A stretch of DNA of 64,000 bases from Symbiodinium kawagutii (GCA_009767595.1 VSDK01022241.1:410452-474451); one strand, 5' to 3'. Shown: positions 11,205-21,238, counted from the first letter of the stretch. Notes: a model not told the origin generated them from the letters alone. Numbers and translations are program-made.

Positions 11205-11414
11205 GTGTGGCGCAGCGTCTTGCAGTTCATGTACCAAGGCCAGACATCGTCTCGAGATGTGTCGCTACTGGGGGAGCACCTGGGACCCGTTGCGGGGGAC
11301 CCTTGTAGCGTAGTGGCGTTTGGCCTTGAGAAACCACTGATGTTTGATCATGTCAGGGCTTGCATGGGCTTTGTGAAAGAATCTCAACCGGGTACGGGCA
11401 GCCGGCAATTGTGA
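11205..11414 (+). CDS. candidate terminal exon
   Basis: GCCCCCGGTCGCTGCTCCAG is a good acceptor. The frame then stays open for 69 codons to TGA, with VWRSVLQFMYQGQTSSRD, LLGEHLGPVAGDPC and EKPLMFDHVRACMGFVKESQ. Composition is protein-like throughout, with GC-rich third positions in the first half. No domain recognised. Confidence 0.4.
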   Translation: MWRSVLQFMYQGQTSSRDVSLLGEHLGPVAGDPCSVVAFGLEKPLMFDHVRACMGFVKESQPGTGSRQL

Positions 11415-11930
11415 GGAACCATTGGCTAACATGGATTTATGTTAATTAGTTCCTTTTTGTTTGTGGATGCTTGAGTATCGATGGGCGTTTGGCTAGCCGG
11501 ATGCTCATGCTTTTTCCAGTCTATTCCTTTGAAGAGTAATGATGGCCGTTTAACAAGTAAGGGCCCGATTTGATATAGGTACGCTTTCTTTTACCAATGA
11601 AAGAGGTTCGCTGCAGACATCATTTGTTTGCAATTGTTGTAGTGGAATTTTGGTAGTGCAGCAGCAGGTTTGTTGGTCATTCGACATTTTGTGGTGTTTC
11701 ACAAACTGCAGAAACTATGTAGATCCTTCCTCCCAATATTTTTGCTTGTGGCTTTCTTCATTTGAGCAGTCCCCAACATCACTGATGTTGATTAGGCTCA
11801 ATATCTGTCAACAGGGTTCCATTGTACCCACACACTTGAAAAACAAATCCTCTCTCTCTCTCTCTATATATATATATATGTATATTATAAATGCATATAT
11901 ATATACATAGTATAAATAGTTTCCTCAAAA
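11415..11930. other. non-coding, (CT)n and (TA)n
   Basis: CTCTCTCTCTC followed by TATATATATA occupies about 11850-11920. It accounts for the low-complexity tail of a 163-codon minus-strand ORF, which I do not call. Confidence 0.5.
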
Positions 11931-11997
11931 GATCCGCTGCGGCGTTGACGTTTTGCGTTTTCTGTTGGAGCATCAGAGCCAGGCACCATCTTTGCAG

Positions 11998-12064
11998 AGC
12001 ACTGCTCTTACCTGAAAGATGCGGGAAAGTCCGGGAGCTTGTTTCAGACATTGGGAGACCAGCG
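11998..12064 (+). CDS. candidate exon
   Basis: Acceptor CACCATCTTTGCAG, then HCSYLKDAGKSGSLFQTLGD, then donor CAGCG|GTGTAG. A second + frame (CGKVRELVSDIGRP) is also open, so the frame is uncertain. Confidence 0.25.
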
Positions 12065-12291
12065 GTGTAGTTTTCCGTCACGCTTGCGGTAGTCAAAGTC
12101 GATCCATTGGTATTTTCCTGCGCAGTACTGATTCGATTTTGCAGATCCGGTATGGGTCTTGTTGTTGGCCAGCCAAGGTTCTTTGATCGTGTGCAGGTTA
12201 GATCAGGTTTGATCGTGTTTGACTCCGTGCTGGTTCCCATTTGGGGCAAGTCACCATAGCCATGTCGCATTAATCATGATTTGGTTACAGG

Positions 12292-12720
12292 GTGAAACAC
12301 TTGGGTGCTAATGAACCCATCAATGACCCTTGGTTGCTATCAACCCCATTGGTTCTGCAGATCCAAAATGGTACCCGCCAACAAATTGCAGCAGCAGGGT
12401 CAGTCCCTTGCCATGCCCAGTACATGGTGCGCCAAGGTGCGTGGAGCTTCTGCACGCCTGCCTGCTTTACAAGTGTCTTTGCCAGCTTAGAAGCTGTTGG
12501 ACCAGGAAAGGAGCGGTGGCGAACATCCCCACAGTTTTTGGGGCGTGGACACAGGATGACACAGGGGGCATGGATGAGCCATTGCCGCGGAACTGCTTAT
12601 GCACCGCAAGTTAAAGTCATTATTTGGCTAGCTACTGCGAGGAAACAGCCTGAAGATGAAGTCACACAGACATCCCGCAAAATGAGCAGATTCCCTAGTA
12701 AGCTAGGGGCTGTGGGGTAG
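12292..12720 (+). CDS. possible coding region, frame unclear
   Basis: A 142-codon + frame is open and GC is raised from about 12390 to 12600. Two other + frames carry equally protein-like pieces (VELLHACLLYKCLCQL; KLLDQERSGGEHPHSFWG). It may be exon sequence with introns or a decayed copy. Confidence 0.25.
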   Translation: MKHLGANEPINDPWLLSTPLVLQIQNGTRQQIAAAGSVPCHAQYMVRQGAWSFCTPACFTSVFASLEAVGPGKERWRTSPQFLGRGHRMTQGAWMSHCRGTAYAPQVKVIIWLATARKQPEDEVTQTSRKMSRFPSKLGAVG

Positions 12721-13850
12721 CCAATAGTGAAAATGGTTTCGTTGCCAATTTTCCTTCAATCGACGCTCCGATTGATGATATTTCCCTGCACAGGTGTGTT
12801 CACTAATCAATGGGCCTGTTAAATCCAAAAGTTCAATAATGCTTCACCTTGAATAGGCAGCCAACCATTTCATATGGCGATACCATCCATTTTCTGCAGG
12901 ATATGGAAAGACCATGCAACAACCAACATGGACTGCCCCGACGACCATGATGTGGTGACTGCTACAAGGCGCTATCTCCAAGGTCTTGGCAACTAGGATA
13001 CCTATGGTAGATCTCGCGTTGGCTTGTGGGATATGTCTCTCTTGTTGGTTGTTTTTTATCCCTTTAAATGAACCAGCATTTCCATCATTAGCCTTTGTAA
13101 TTGCCATAGCTACAACATGCTACAACAGTATTTTTACCATTGTTACCAACCATCAACTCTTAACCACAGCAATTACCATAGTAATTACCAACTAGTCATC
13201 ATCATAGTAACTGTGTAATGAAGCTAGTTACCATAGTAAATGACTGAAAAAAGCCCTATACCCATCATTAACCACAGTATGCACCAGACTAAGTCCCATG
13301 ATTCTTACCATTGTCGCATAATATCGCATAATCAGTATTTCCATCATTACCCCCAACAATTACCATAGCAACACACTGAAGCTAATCCCCATAGCAACTC
13401 ACTTGTTAATATCCATCACTGGCCACCCCAATCAGTGAGTAATCTCCCCATCATACCAACAAAATGGCATAGCAACTCAATTGTCAATACCAATCACTAG
13501 CAATGATAGGAATGAATTGGAAATTATTGTTAATTCCTATCATTACCAAGCTAATTAAGAAAATCACTAGTTAATGCTGTTGACATACCATTGACCTCAT
13601 TAATACCATTACTAGTTAATTACCCAATCATGGTCATTCCTATCATTGCTAGTAATAATAGCTTAATTCATTCCTACCCAATGATTGTGAATACCATTCA
13701 TTAAGCTAATGACTAATTATTGAATGATAATACCAATGATAATTGGGTGATTACCAATCACTTGTTAATTAAGCCAATCACTAGTTAATGCTGTTGACAT
13801 ACCATTGCTCTCATTAATACTATTACTAATTGTTAATTGTTATTTGTTAA
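12721..13850. other. AT-rich degenerate repeats
   Basis: From about 13190 the DNA is built of ATTACCAAT, CACTAGTTAAT and similar words. A segment starting CACTAGTTAATGCTGTTGAC occurs at about 13565 and again at about 13782 with few changes over about 50 bases. No gene seen. Confidence 0.55.
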
Positions 13851-13879
13851 TTGTTAATTAAGCTAATCACTACCAATCA

Positions 13880-14080
13880 TGACCATCGTACTGCCTCCAA
13901 GCCGTCAGCTGCCCCTCCCGCGCGAAGCCGCTTTGACGCCGAGGCTGCCGGAGCCGTTGCTCCGCTTGGCCCTGACACTGGGAGCAACACCGGGGAGAGC
14001 ACTTGGTGCCGTAGCACCGGCGGAGGTCCCATGGGGCCCCAGGGAAATGATCGAGTATCATCATTGTGGTTAGGTACAAG
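13880..14080 (+). CDS. candidate exon, GC-rich island
   Basis: GC jumps abruptly from AT-rich repeats to roughly 65%. Two frames compete. One reads LPREAALTPRLPEPLLRLAL and meets a stop before the border. The other (SRFDAEAAGAVAPLGPDTGS ... DRVSSLWLGT) stays open exactly to ACAAG|GTGGGC, the left end of a family C element. The second fits a splice donor at the element. Function unknown. Confidence 0.4.
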
Positions 14081-14201
14081 GTGGGCCCCAAACCAGCTAT
14101 AAGTTGGGTTATAACTAGGGTAACTATCAGTTATAGTAGATGTAACTATAGTTAAGTGGCTTTATAAACCAAGTTATAACCAGGGGGGCCCACCTTGTAA
14201 G
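14081..14201 (+). mobile_element. family C TIR element, possible intron
   Basis: The left end GTGGGCCCCAAACCAGCTAT is preceded by ACAAG. The right end GGGGGGCCCACCTTGT is its inverted repeat, and internal TATAACTTGG/CCAAGTTATA halves also pair. The same element type is at 20473-20580. The GT lies at the first base of the left terminus. Confidence 0.65.
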
Positions 14202-15178
14202 ATGTGTCAATATGTTAGTAGCATTGATGTTAATTAGATTGTGTTTGTTTTGATATAGTTTGATATATGATTGTGATGGTTAATTAGTCTTAAGGTTCAT
14301 TGTGATGGTTAAATATGTGTCCATATTCTATTCACGTTGTTGTATTCTATCATTAATGGGGTTATATCATTGTTAAATGATTTTAATTGTTAGTGTATGT
14401 TTAGTTCTGTTTTACATTGTTTATGATTGAATATATGCATATGATTGTTTATCATGGTTTTATAATGATGATAGCATTATTGCATTCATGGATTAATCAT
14501 GATAGACCTGATCAATAGTTGATCGTCGAATGATTAGAATTGATTATCATCATAAGCAGGTTGATGGCAATGATGGATCCATATCAATGAACGACAAAAC
14601 CCAATGTTACTAGTTTATTCGCATCGATAGCCGGTGATTTCCCTTCAGATACGGGTGGTTTATTGACATATGGATGTAATTTCAATGTATGGTTTGTGAA
14701 CGATGACCTTGTTGGTATTTTATGGATTGAAGGGTTATGATTGGTTCAGCATCAATTGAGTGATTCGTTTTGGTGAACAGAGTTCCACAACGGCTCAAAG
14801 AGATAAACTCCCGCAGAATGTATCCAGAGATGTAAGTATTGCTTGGTCCTGAGGTGTTGATTGGTTTTGATGATGATGCAAATTATGGGATTCACAATGA
14901 ATTCAATATTAGGACAGTAGTCCTGTGCATGGCATAGGTGGTGCTTCAGAAACCTGCTTCTACCAAAGCACAATCAGAAGGTCCTTTTTCACCAGGGAGA
15001 AAGCATGGTCCATCAAGCGAAGGAGTAGACATCCTTATTGTCAGGCCCGCACGATTGCGGAATGACTATATAGATAATATGTCTATAATCTAGTTCACAG
15101 AAACAGTAACAATGAGGGTTTTTGCATTCCATTTCACAAATGATTGTGATAGATTCTAATGAATCACTGTGGCGGCAG
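14202..15178. other. AT-rich stretch without supported gene
   Basis: TTGATGTTAATTAG/TGATGGTTAAT-type low-complexity DNA to about 14600, then moderate-complexity sequence with no convincing exon. Probably intronic or intergenic. Confidence 0.4.
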
Positions 15179-15310
15179 CTCACGTACTTCGGAGGCATGT
15201 TTGACCACAAGTACTTTGAACACTGCCAGCAACTTGCTTTGGCCACTCAAACTTCTGTTGAGGATGATTCCGTGTTTCGATCTGGCCTTGAGATCTTTGG
15301 ATATCTCGTC
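15179..15310 (+). CDS. candidate exon
   Basis: AG of TGGCGGCAG precedes a frame with LTYFGGMFDHKYFEHCQQLA, then TQTSVEDDSVFRSGLEIFGY. The right border is uncertain (GTCGGT near 15309). No family recognised. Confidence 0.35.
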
Positions 15311-15436
15311 GGTTTGTCTTCGTTCATTTGCGTCTCTTAGCAAAAGACCCTCTTATTTTGTCCATCCAATTTCTCCCTGTGAAGCATCTTGAGATGACCA
15401 GTAGGGGGGTGTGTATCATGGTGTATCTATATTTAG

Positions 15437-15569
15437 TGCCCCACGAAGCGGTGGTTTCCCTAGCCGCAGTGATGGATCTGCAGCGGCTAAGGATGCATCT
15501 CTTTCCGCTTCTTCCAAGCAGCTCTGCCAGCTGCGCTCTTCAGGTGGCACGGCGGCAGCAGCAGCCATG
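15437..15569 (+). CDS. exon ending at a family A element
   Basis: Acceptor TCTATATTTAG opens 44 codons, rich in Ser and Ala (SDGSAAAKDASLSASSKQLC, GGTAAAAAM), with GC-rich third positions. The frame ends on ATG and the next base pair is GC, the start of the element at 15570. Excising 15570-15746 joins this frame in phase 0 to the next exon. Confidence 0.45.
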
Positions 15570-15746
15570 GCTGGCGAGTTGGGTCAAGCAGTGAACCGTC
15601 AATTTTTGTTGGGAAATAGCCATAGAATAGCATTTTTGCTGGGAAATAACCATCGACCAAAAAATAAGCATGGAATAGCCAACAAACTTGAAGGGAAAAC
15701 AAAATGGTGAATGGTAACACCAGGGGCACATGCTTTTGAACCACAG
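15570..15746 (+). mobile_element. family A element (diverged) as GC-AG intron
   Basis: Starts GCTGGCGAGTTGGGTCAAGC and ends TTTTGAACCACAG. It keeps the family words GGGAAAACAA and ACCAGGGG inside but is otherwise diverged. With GC at the first position and AG at the last it would be a 177-bp GC-AG intron. Confidence 0.5.
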
Positions 15747-15848
15747 CCAGGTCAGCCAGAGAAGAGGTTTATACACGATTTGAACAGTGAAACCATGGTA
15801 CACCATGTATTGGGATCATCCTTTCCAAGAGATCCCTGCAATTTGTAG
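15747..15848 (+). CDS. exon after a family A element
   Basis: Continues in phase from the exon ending at 15569: PGQPEKRFIHDLNSETMVHH, then VLGSSFPRDPCNL and TAG. Phase continuity across the element is the main support. Function unknown. Confidence 0.4.
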   Translation, partial: PGQPEKRFIHDLNSETMVHHVLGSSFPRDPCNL

Positions 15849-16022
15849 AATCCCAAGCATGATATAAGCCGCCAGGAGTAGCTCATGGCTGAAGCTGCTT
15901 GGTACAGTCTGAAGGGCTGGGTGCACAGACCACAAGCTGGACCGTTTTCATTTCTTGAACCGAACCAATTATGGTGTCTAAACAGTGTGCAAAACTAGAG
16001 TATCAAGTATGAAACCACATAG

Positions 16023-16124
16023 ACCCATGATTGCATTGCTCTTTCCAATGAAGTCAAGTTGAAAATCGCTTGTCTCCCATTGATCACAAAAGATGATGCT
16101 CCAGGGGACGACTTCTCCTGTTGA
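16023..16124 (+). CDS. candidate exon
   Basis: After CACATAG the frame reads HDCIALSNEVKLKIACLPLI and TKDDAPGDDFSC, then TGA. The minus strand is also open for 61 codons with a plausible sequence, so the strand call is moderate. Confidence 0.3.
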   Translation, partial: THDCIALSNEVKLKIACLPLITKDDAPGDDFSC

Positions 16125-16606
16125 CTGCCTGATTTGCAGGTTTTCGCGCTTTGCACTTCAGATGAGCACATCAACAACAAGGAGCATCAGAAGTGTTTTT
16201 GGCCACGAACGGTGGTAACGCCAAGCTGGCAAGGTTTACCATGGTTAACGTTTAAGGGAAGCCGTCACATTTAGGTTACCAGCATCTCTGAACACCTGTT
16301 TTTGGACATAAAAGAAGAACATGTAGGAAGACCTGCTGTCAACAGTGTGCAAGGTGGCACGAATAGCTATTTTTAAGCATAAAATATTGTGTACGTGTAT
16401 TTATATCGATACATGTTTTAGATATACAGATTTGCTTGTGGATGCTTCCCCAAGGTGCAAGATGGATCAAGATGTGTCAATTTGAACCATCATTGGAAAT
16501 GGATCGAAAGCAAAGGATTATGTGATTCACTTGGATGTGAACCGAAAGGGGCACAGTTATTTGCTTGGCCACAACGCCATGAGTATTGAGGGTTGCTGGT
16601 GGGCAG

Positions 16607-16738
16607 GACTTGAGTTCTGTGCGCGAGGGAGCAGCTTGGGTCTTGCTCCACAATGCGTTGGGAGACCTGGTGCGTGGCAAAGCATGGCGAGCCGCCAGGG
16701 ATGGGGAGGCCGTAACCCCCAAGCTGTTGAAGTTATGA
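16607..16738 (+). CDS. candidate terminal exon
   Basis: Acceptor GCTGGTGGGCAG precedes DLSSVREGAAWVLLHNALGD and LVRGKAWRAARDGEAVTPKL, then TGA. It has strong alternation of hydrophobic and charged residues, as in amphipathic helices, and GC-rich third positions. A longer overlapping + frame (118 codons) looks less natural. No family recognised. Confidence 0.4.
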   Translation, partial: DLSSVREGAAWVLLHNALGDLVRGKAWRAARDGEAVTPKLLKL

Positions 16739-17092
16739 GAACTCTCAAAGATGAAACCACCAGTGTTGGGGGTTACCCCCCTCATTCATGGACAAAATAC
16801 GCGTGCCAGGTGGCCAGGTGCAATAAACTAAGTGTTCTGAATCATTTTGGTAGATTGATTAAACTATTGCACTGCTGAAAGTTGTGTTGGAGTTGGTTCT
16901 AATGAATCAAATTCCAATCAATGGCTTGTTTGTGCGTCCATTAAATTGGAGGTTGCATTTGTCCCTCAATTGTCAGCATCACATCATTGACCCATCACGA
17001 AGAATGATCATCAACAGGCAACTTGGGTAACAAACAAGTGGATCTGAACCAAACAAAAATGGCTCCCATACTCCTAACGCTGCGCTGATCGC

Positions 17093-17224
17093 ATGCTGAT
17101 GACCAAGCTACCAGCAGTTGCCGCTGCCAGGCATAGCGTTTTTACCGACATCGAAGCGACCAATCTCTGCGAGATCCTGAACAAAGCGGTGCGCCCATTG
17201 TCCAGCTGCGATCGTTGTGCTTAG
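17093..17224 (+). CDS. candidate exon
   Basis: A GC-rich 43-codon frame, MLMTKLPAVAAARHSVFTDI and EATNLCEILNKAVRPLSSCD, ending in TAG. It lies between two other exon candidates (16607 and 17440) on the same strand. The left border is undefined: an ATG is present but so are internal AGs. Confidence 0.4.
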   Translation: MLMTKLPAVAAARHSVFTDIEATNLCEILNKAVRPLSSCDRCA

Positions 17225-17439
17225 GCAGAGCCATAACACTGAGGTTTAGTCAGCAGTGGCAGATTTGTTTGGCAGTGCCGGAAAATCAGGGAGCTACAGC
17301 TGCTATCCTTGTCTCATAATTCAATTGAATGAAATGGATCATGGTGGTGTTCAATCAAGATGGATAACAATGCCAATAAAGACGATGAATTCATGAGGGT
17401 ACCTGATAGATTTGTATCTTGGATCCTGCCTCTCGACAG

Positions 17440-17577
17440 GTACGGTGTTTGGAAAGCAAAGTCTTTGAGAATCCGGAGAAGCACTTGACTCAGAGACGAA
17501 CGTTGGGGGACGGCCTCAGTTCTCTGTCATTGATGATTGGGAAAGCTGAGCAGTTTGCAAAATACAAGATGCAGTAA
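17440..17577 (+). CDS. candidate terminal exon
   Basis: A good acceptor (GGATCCTGCCTCTCGACAG) is followed by VRCLESKVFENPEKHLTQRR, TLGDGLSSLSLMIGKAEQFA and KYKMQ, then TAA (an overlapping TGA follows). It may close the gene whose exons are 16607 and 17093. Confidence 0.4.
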   Translation, partial: VRCLESKVFENPEKHLTQRRTLGDGLSSLSLMIGKAEQFAKYKMQ

Positions 17578-17851
17578 TGAAAACAGGTATTTCTGGAGTT
17601 TTTACGATTCAAGTCAGTCCAGAATAGCCATACTTCCATTGTTGTTCTTCATGTTCTTGCCAGGTTTTACCACCATTTCTGTTAGAATGCTGATTCATTA
17701 GAACCAACTCAACCATCTTGAAAGTTGTAAGCTTTACAATCCAATACCCACCGGGCTTCTAATGGTTTTTATGGCCTTCCTGCTTCAAACAAGCCACAAA
17801 AAAACTACCCACCGGTGTACCATGACAAATCAATCCTGATCATCTCAGCAG

Positions 17852-17950
17852 GCCAGCGGTCATCGAGGCATCGGATCTGCGGGAGTCATGCCGTTGGTGC
17901 ATGATGAATTATACAACAAGGGTTGAAGATGTCAATCTATCTAAAGCTGT
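17852..17950 (+). CDS. candidate exon
   Basis: Acceptor CATCTCAGCAG, then PAVIEASDLRESCRWCMMNY in a locally GC-rich patch. The frame runs on into AT-rich sequence to a TAA, so the true right border is probably inside. Confidence 0.3.
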
Positions 17951-18514
17951 TCTTAATCATGGTTAATTAATGATGTTTGATTTGTCATTATGTTATGTTA
18001 TGTAATTTAGATTATTAAGAAGCCATGTTTGATGATGGTGATCTTGGACAATCGTGATTGATGATGTTTGTTCATGTTTGTTAAACTATGGGTGATAACT
18101 TGCTTGATCATTATATGGACAGGGGGTGCTGACCAAGAGTGATAGCTGATAACCAACCATTGCAACTTTCAAAACAACAGTACACACACTACACACACCA
18201 AATTTCCATGAGCTTGGCCCGAACAATACATTTAGATAAATTCTCAATATGATTTCCAGCAGAGGTTGCATTTTGCCAAAACTTGGCACCAAACGAAACC
18301 AGCGGGTGGCTACAATATGCTTGGTGATCTTTCGATTTAGAAGGAAATCCTGCTTTGCCTGACCTTTGCGATATACTTTTACATGAACATAGTGTAGCTA
18401 AAGGTATATCACTGCCTGAGTCATGTTAACCACTACTTTGGTGATGTCTGACCATGTCTAACCTTTGGGATGTTTCTATGTGTAGGTCAACATGACTTCT
18501 GTGTCTCACATCAG
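17951..18514. other. no supported gene
   Basis: AT-rich GATGTTTGTTCATG-type sequence, then mixed sequence leading to a good acceptor at 18514. Likely intronic. Confidence 0.35.
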
Positions 18515-18660
18515 TGGTTGTGCAACTGCGCGACGTGTTCGGCACAGGATCAGCTGAGTTACAGCTTCCACGGGGTTCCACAGGACATTTCGGGGAAACG
18601 GAACTTCCAGTTGCAGCTTCGGTGCTTAAAGCGGAGCGATTCCTTGGCCGAAATGTATTG
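18515..18660 (+). CDS. well-bordered candidate exon
   Basis: Acceptor TCTGTGTCTCACATCAG and donor GTATGT enclose 146 bases. The frame reads VVQLRDVFGTGSAELQLPRG, STGHFGETELPVAASVLKAE, RFLGRNVL. It is one of the best combinations of borders and composition in this part of the window. An 84-codon + ORF and a 100-codon minus ORF overlap it and look like shadows. Function unknown. Confidence 0.5.
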
Positions 18661-18810
18661 GTATGTTGACTTTGAAGACTCGGGGTTACTGAAACCTGCA
18701 CTAAAATCATTCTCGGAACGGTAATCACAGGCGCTGTGCATGCAAATCAAAGTTGACATGTTGGCTGATCAAAGTGTGTCCATGCAAATCTGTAGGACAT
18801 ACTTTCGCAG

Positions 18811-18875
18811 ACACTGCTGCTCGGCTGATGGTGCTCGAGCGCCATTCTTCGACAGAAACAGCCACAAAACGCTGA
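18811..18875 (+). CDS. candidate small terminal exon
   Basis: Acceptor ACATACTTTCGCAG, then TAARLMVLERHSSTETATKR and TGA. Downstream, GCGTTCCANTGGTTTTCAGC occurs twice (about 18888 and 18971), a short local duplication. Confidence 0.3.
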
Positions 18876-19332
18876 TTGTTTGCCTTAGCGTTCCAATGGT
18901 TTTCAGCTCTTGGTTTTCGGCTTCCAATTCTAATGGTGCTTGAAAGAAAAGGAAAACATGGTGCTTGACCGGTGCGTTCCACTGGTTTTCAGCTTGCTGT
19001 TTTGGTCTTCGAGGATCACCTGTAACCGTGTCATTGGGGATTGATACCATGTGGACAACTCTTGATGCTGATCTAGATGCCTAGATGCCTAGAAATTTAA
19101 GACAGCAATGTGTAAATATATGTAGATAAGATACGTTAATCAAGATATTCAACATTGTGATAGCATATAGATATACATATTAGGATGATTTGGTATGTAT
19201 GTAGATACTGTATACATGTGCACACATGATTCTATAAATCCTATAAGGAGTGTGTACTAAACCCTGCTACTCTGAGATCATGTGTGCTTTGATTGTACTT
19301 GACTCTTTACACGTCTCACATCCCACTCTCAG

Positions 19333-19372
19333 GTCAATGACGAGACTGGTTCCTACGCACTTCCAAACAAAG
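19333..19372 (+). CDS. candidate micro-exon
   Basis: A strong acceptor (ACACGTCTCACATCCCACTCTCAG region) precedes VNDETGSYALPNK. A GC donor (AAG|GCGC) or readthrough to TAG follows. A 93-codon + ORF in another frame overlaps it. Confidence 0.25.
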
Positions 19373-19640
19373 GCGCTCAATAGGGATGCCAAAGACAACT
19401 TGGCATTGCTTCAATTCTTGCCCAGAAAGACTGAGAAGCCTTTGGAATCATTTGGACTATTTTGGTCTTGGAATGCTAGCAACAAGCCAATGGAATTCCC
19501 CTGCAAATTTCTGGGACCCAACGCGATGTGAGTTTTTGGGGAGACCCAAACTGCTTGGAAGGTGACGACTGGAACTGCCCAGCTGCGATTCAGAGTTTTC
19601 CAACTTCAGCTGCAAATATGGACAGATTTTGACAGTGACA

Positions 19641-19745
19641 TACTGTTGATGGAGGAAATCCTGCACCACCTGGGATTGTTAAAACCCTATAAATAATGGG
19701 GTAAACAACCAACCAACTGGTGCAGGATTTCCTCCATCAACAGTA
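19641..19745. repeat. 28-bp perfect inverted repeat (hairpin)
   Basis: Arms 19641-19668 and 19718-19745 are exact reverse complements (core TGATGGAGGAAATCCTGCAC) around a 49-base loop that contains ACAACCAACCAACTGG-like sequence. It could be the foldback of a small transposon or a structured RNA. Confidence 0.85.
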
Positions 19746-19842
19746 GGGATGAGTGAGAATGAAAATTTACAACCAACAGTGGCTAGGTGGTAGGTGTACA
19801 TGCCAATGATATCCGAGAATGTTCATGCCTCTTTGCTGAAAG

Positions 19843-19962
19843 CTGCCCAAAATGGCAGAGCCTCAGAAGCTGCTTCTTGTTTCACAGGAAGACCTGCTCT
19901 CACAAAGCCTGGTGGGAGTTTCAGTGCGAGTCCCAGTTGGTCGAGCACCACTCAACACATGA
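19843..19962 (+). CDS. candidate exon
   Basis: After AAAG the frame reads LPKMAEPQKLLLVSQEDLLS and QSLVGVSVRVPVGRAPLNT, then TGA. A different + frame of 79 codons (LLKAAQNGRASEAASCFTGR) also crosses this stretch and is a real alternative. Confidence 0.3.
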   Translation: MPKMAEPQKLLLVSQEDLLSQSLVGVSVRVPVGRAPLNT

Positions 19963-20034
19963 TTCATCAGGAGTTGGTCGCTGCGAGTAGGAACCCTGGG
20001 ATGGCTTGCGATCATTTTTGGCAAAGATTCTAAG

Positions 20035-20089
20035 AGTGCAAACAGGTTGTTTGTTGCTCTTGGCATTTCGCACCTGCAGATTGACACAG
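20035..20089 (+). CDS. candidate exon
   Basis: Acceptor AAAGATTCTAAG, donor ACACAG|GTCAG. The frame reads SANRLFVALGISHLQIDT. It is short but has good borders on both sides. Confidence 0.3.
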
Positions 20090-20149
20090 GTCAGTTCTAG
20101 GTTCAGCAATAGGATAGGATTTATCGCGGCTTTTTCCAACATCATGCTT

Positions 20150-20460
20150 ACGGGATATGACTTGATGTCACTGGATGTTTTACTGGACTATTTGAAAGAT
20201 ACTTTAACCTTGATGTCACTGGATGTCATTATGGATAATAAAATTATGGATACCTGGGTTTTACTGGATACTGGATTGCTGTGTGCCATGCAGTGGGGTG
20301 ACTTTTTGTTGGTTTGGGTGCAAAAGGTGGAACGCTCGTACTTGATGTCACTGGATGTTACTGGCATCCATAATTTTGTCATTAAACCTTGATGTCAATG
20401 GATGTCATTATGGATAGCAAAATTATGGATACCTGGATACCTGGATGTTTTACTGCAGAT
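20150..20460. repeat. dispersed CTTGATGTCACTGGATG repeats
   Basis: TTGATGTCAMTGGATGT occurs about four times, with companion words GGATGTTTTACTGGA and ATTATGGATACCTGG. The repeats explain the long 128-codon + ORF, which I do not call a gene. Confidence 0.7.
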
Positions 20461-20472
20461 TACCTGTATCAG

Positions 20473-20597
20473 GTGGGCCCCCAACCATTTATAAGTTGGG
20501 TTATAGCCCCTATAACTGGTAGTTAACCCTAGTTAGATAAGTTATAAACCGACTTATAAATGGTTGGGGGCCCACTTTGTAATTTGGTTGCCTACAG
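20473..20597 (+). mobile_element. family C TIR element within possible intron
   Basis: The left end GTGGGCCCCCAACCATTTAT and right end ATAAATGGTTGGGGGCCCAC (to about 20574) are near-perfect inverted repeats. TGTATCAG|GTGGGC makes a donor of the left terminus. The next acceptor, TTGCCTACAG, is 23 bases beyond the right terminus, giving a 125-bp GT-AG interval. Confidence 0.7.
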
Positions 20598-20771
20598 GAT
20601 TCCAAGTCACTTGTTCATCTCCCTGAGGCGCCCTGGCAGAATCAGAGGCAAGGGCCAAGCTGCTTAGGACAGACGTTGAGGAGCCAGGAGTATCCCCATG
20701 GCCAGGGCCGGAGCTATCAGGAGTGACCGAACCCAATGGGAATTGCTAGGAACATCGCGAAGACACAATTG
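20598..20771 (+). CDS. candidate exon between family C and family A elements
   Basis: A GC-raised island bounded by two TIR elements. All three + frames have long open parts: LAESEARAKLLRTDVEEPGV to TAG; SLVHLPEAPWQNQRQGPS; and ARAGAIRSDRTQWELLGTSR, open to the element. Only the last reaches the family A donor-like GC in phase with an open frame beyond it. Coding is likely, the frame is not certain. Confidence 0.4.
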
Positions 20772-20880
20772 GCTATGGGTCAATATTAACCAACCAACTA
20801 ATGGGAGATTTCCACCAACTATAATAGGGAAAACAATGGTTAATGATGGGGAACCAGGGGTACAGGGTTTTGACCCACAG
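20772..20880 (+). mobile_element. family A element, possible GC-AG intron
   Basis: Starts GCTATGGGTCAATATTAACC after AATTG and ends GGGTTTTGACCCACAG before CCAAAT. It contains GGGAAAACAATGGTTAATGA and GGGGAACCAGGGGTACAGGG. Complete and close to the family consensus. Confidence 0.75.
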
Positions 20881-20985
20881 CCAAATCTTCCCGAGTGTTC
20901 ACGCTCGAAACGAGAATTTGCACACAGGCCCTGACTCTCTCAAGTATCTCAATGGATGCGCAAATTGCCCATCGACATAACCCAG
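20881..20985 (+). CDS. candidate exon after a family A element
   Basis: Immediately after CACAG. The phase matching the preceding exon reads QIFPSVHARNENLHTGPDSL and KYLNGCANCPST to TAA. Another phase stays open longer. Tentative. Confidence 0.3.
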
Positions 20986-21238
20986 GGTTTCCAAAATCGC
21001 TGAATCATGAATAAAGCCCACAAAGGTGAAGTCAAATTTCAAGATTTAGCGATTTTTACGTGCACTTGTTTGGAATCTGGCAAAGGTTGGATATTCCATC
21101 AAGGTTAATGATGCATATCAATCATTTGCATGGTATCAAATCCAACTGTACCTGAGTATACCGACATGTTCTTACATATTCTTACATTCATATCAAGTAA
21201 CTTTTCAGCCCTGCCCTGACTTGGGCATGAGCCCTCAG

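Noticed and set aside
11779..12270. 163-codon minus-strand ORF
   Set aside because: Ends in (TC)n/(TA)n low-complexity sequence, and frames of this length are expected a few times by chance in 64 kb.
20006..20392. 128-codon + ORF
   Set aside because: Built from repeated CTTGATGTCACTGGATG units; only the first part (20035-20089) is kept in another frame.
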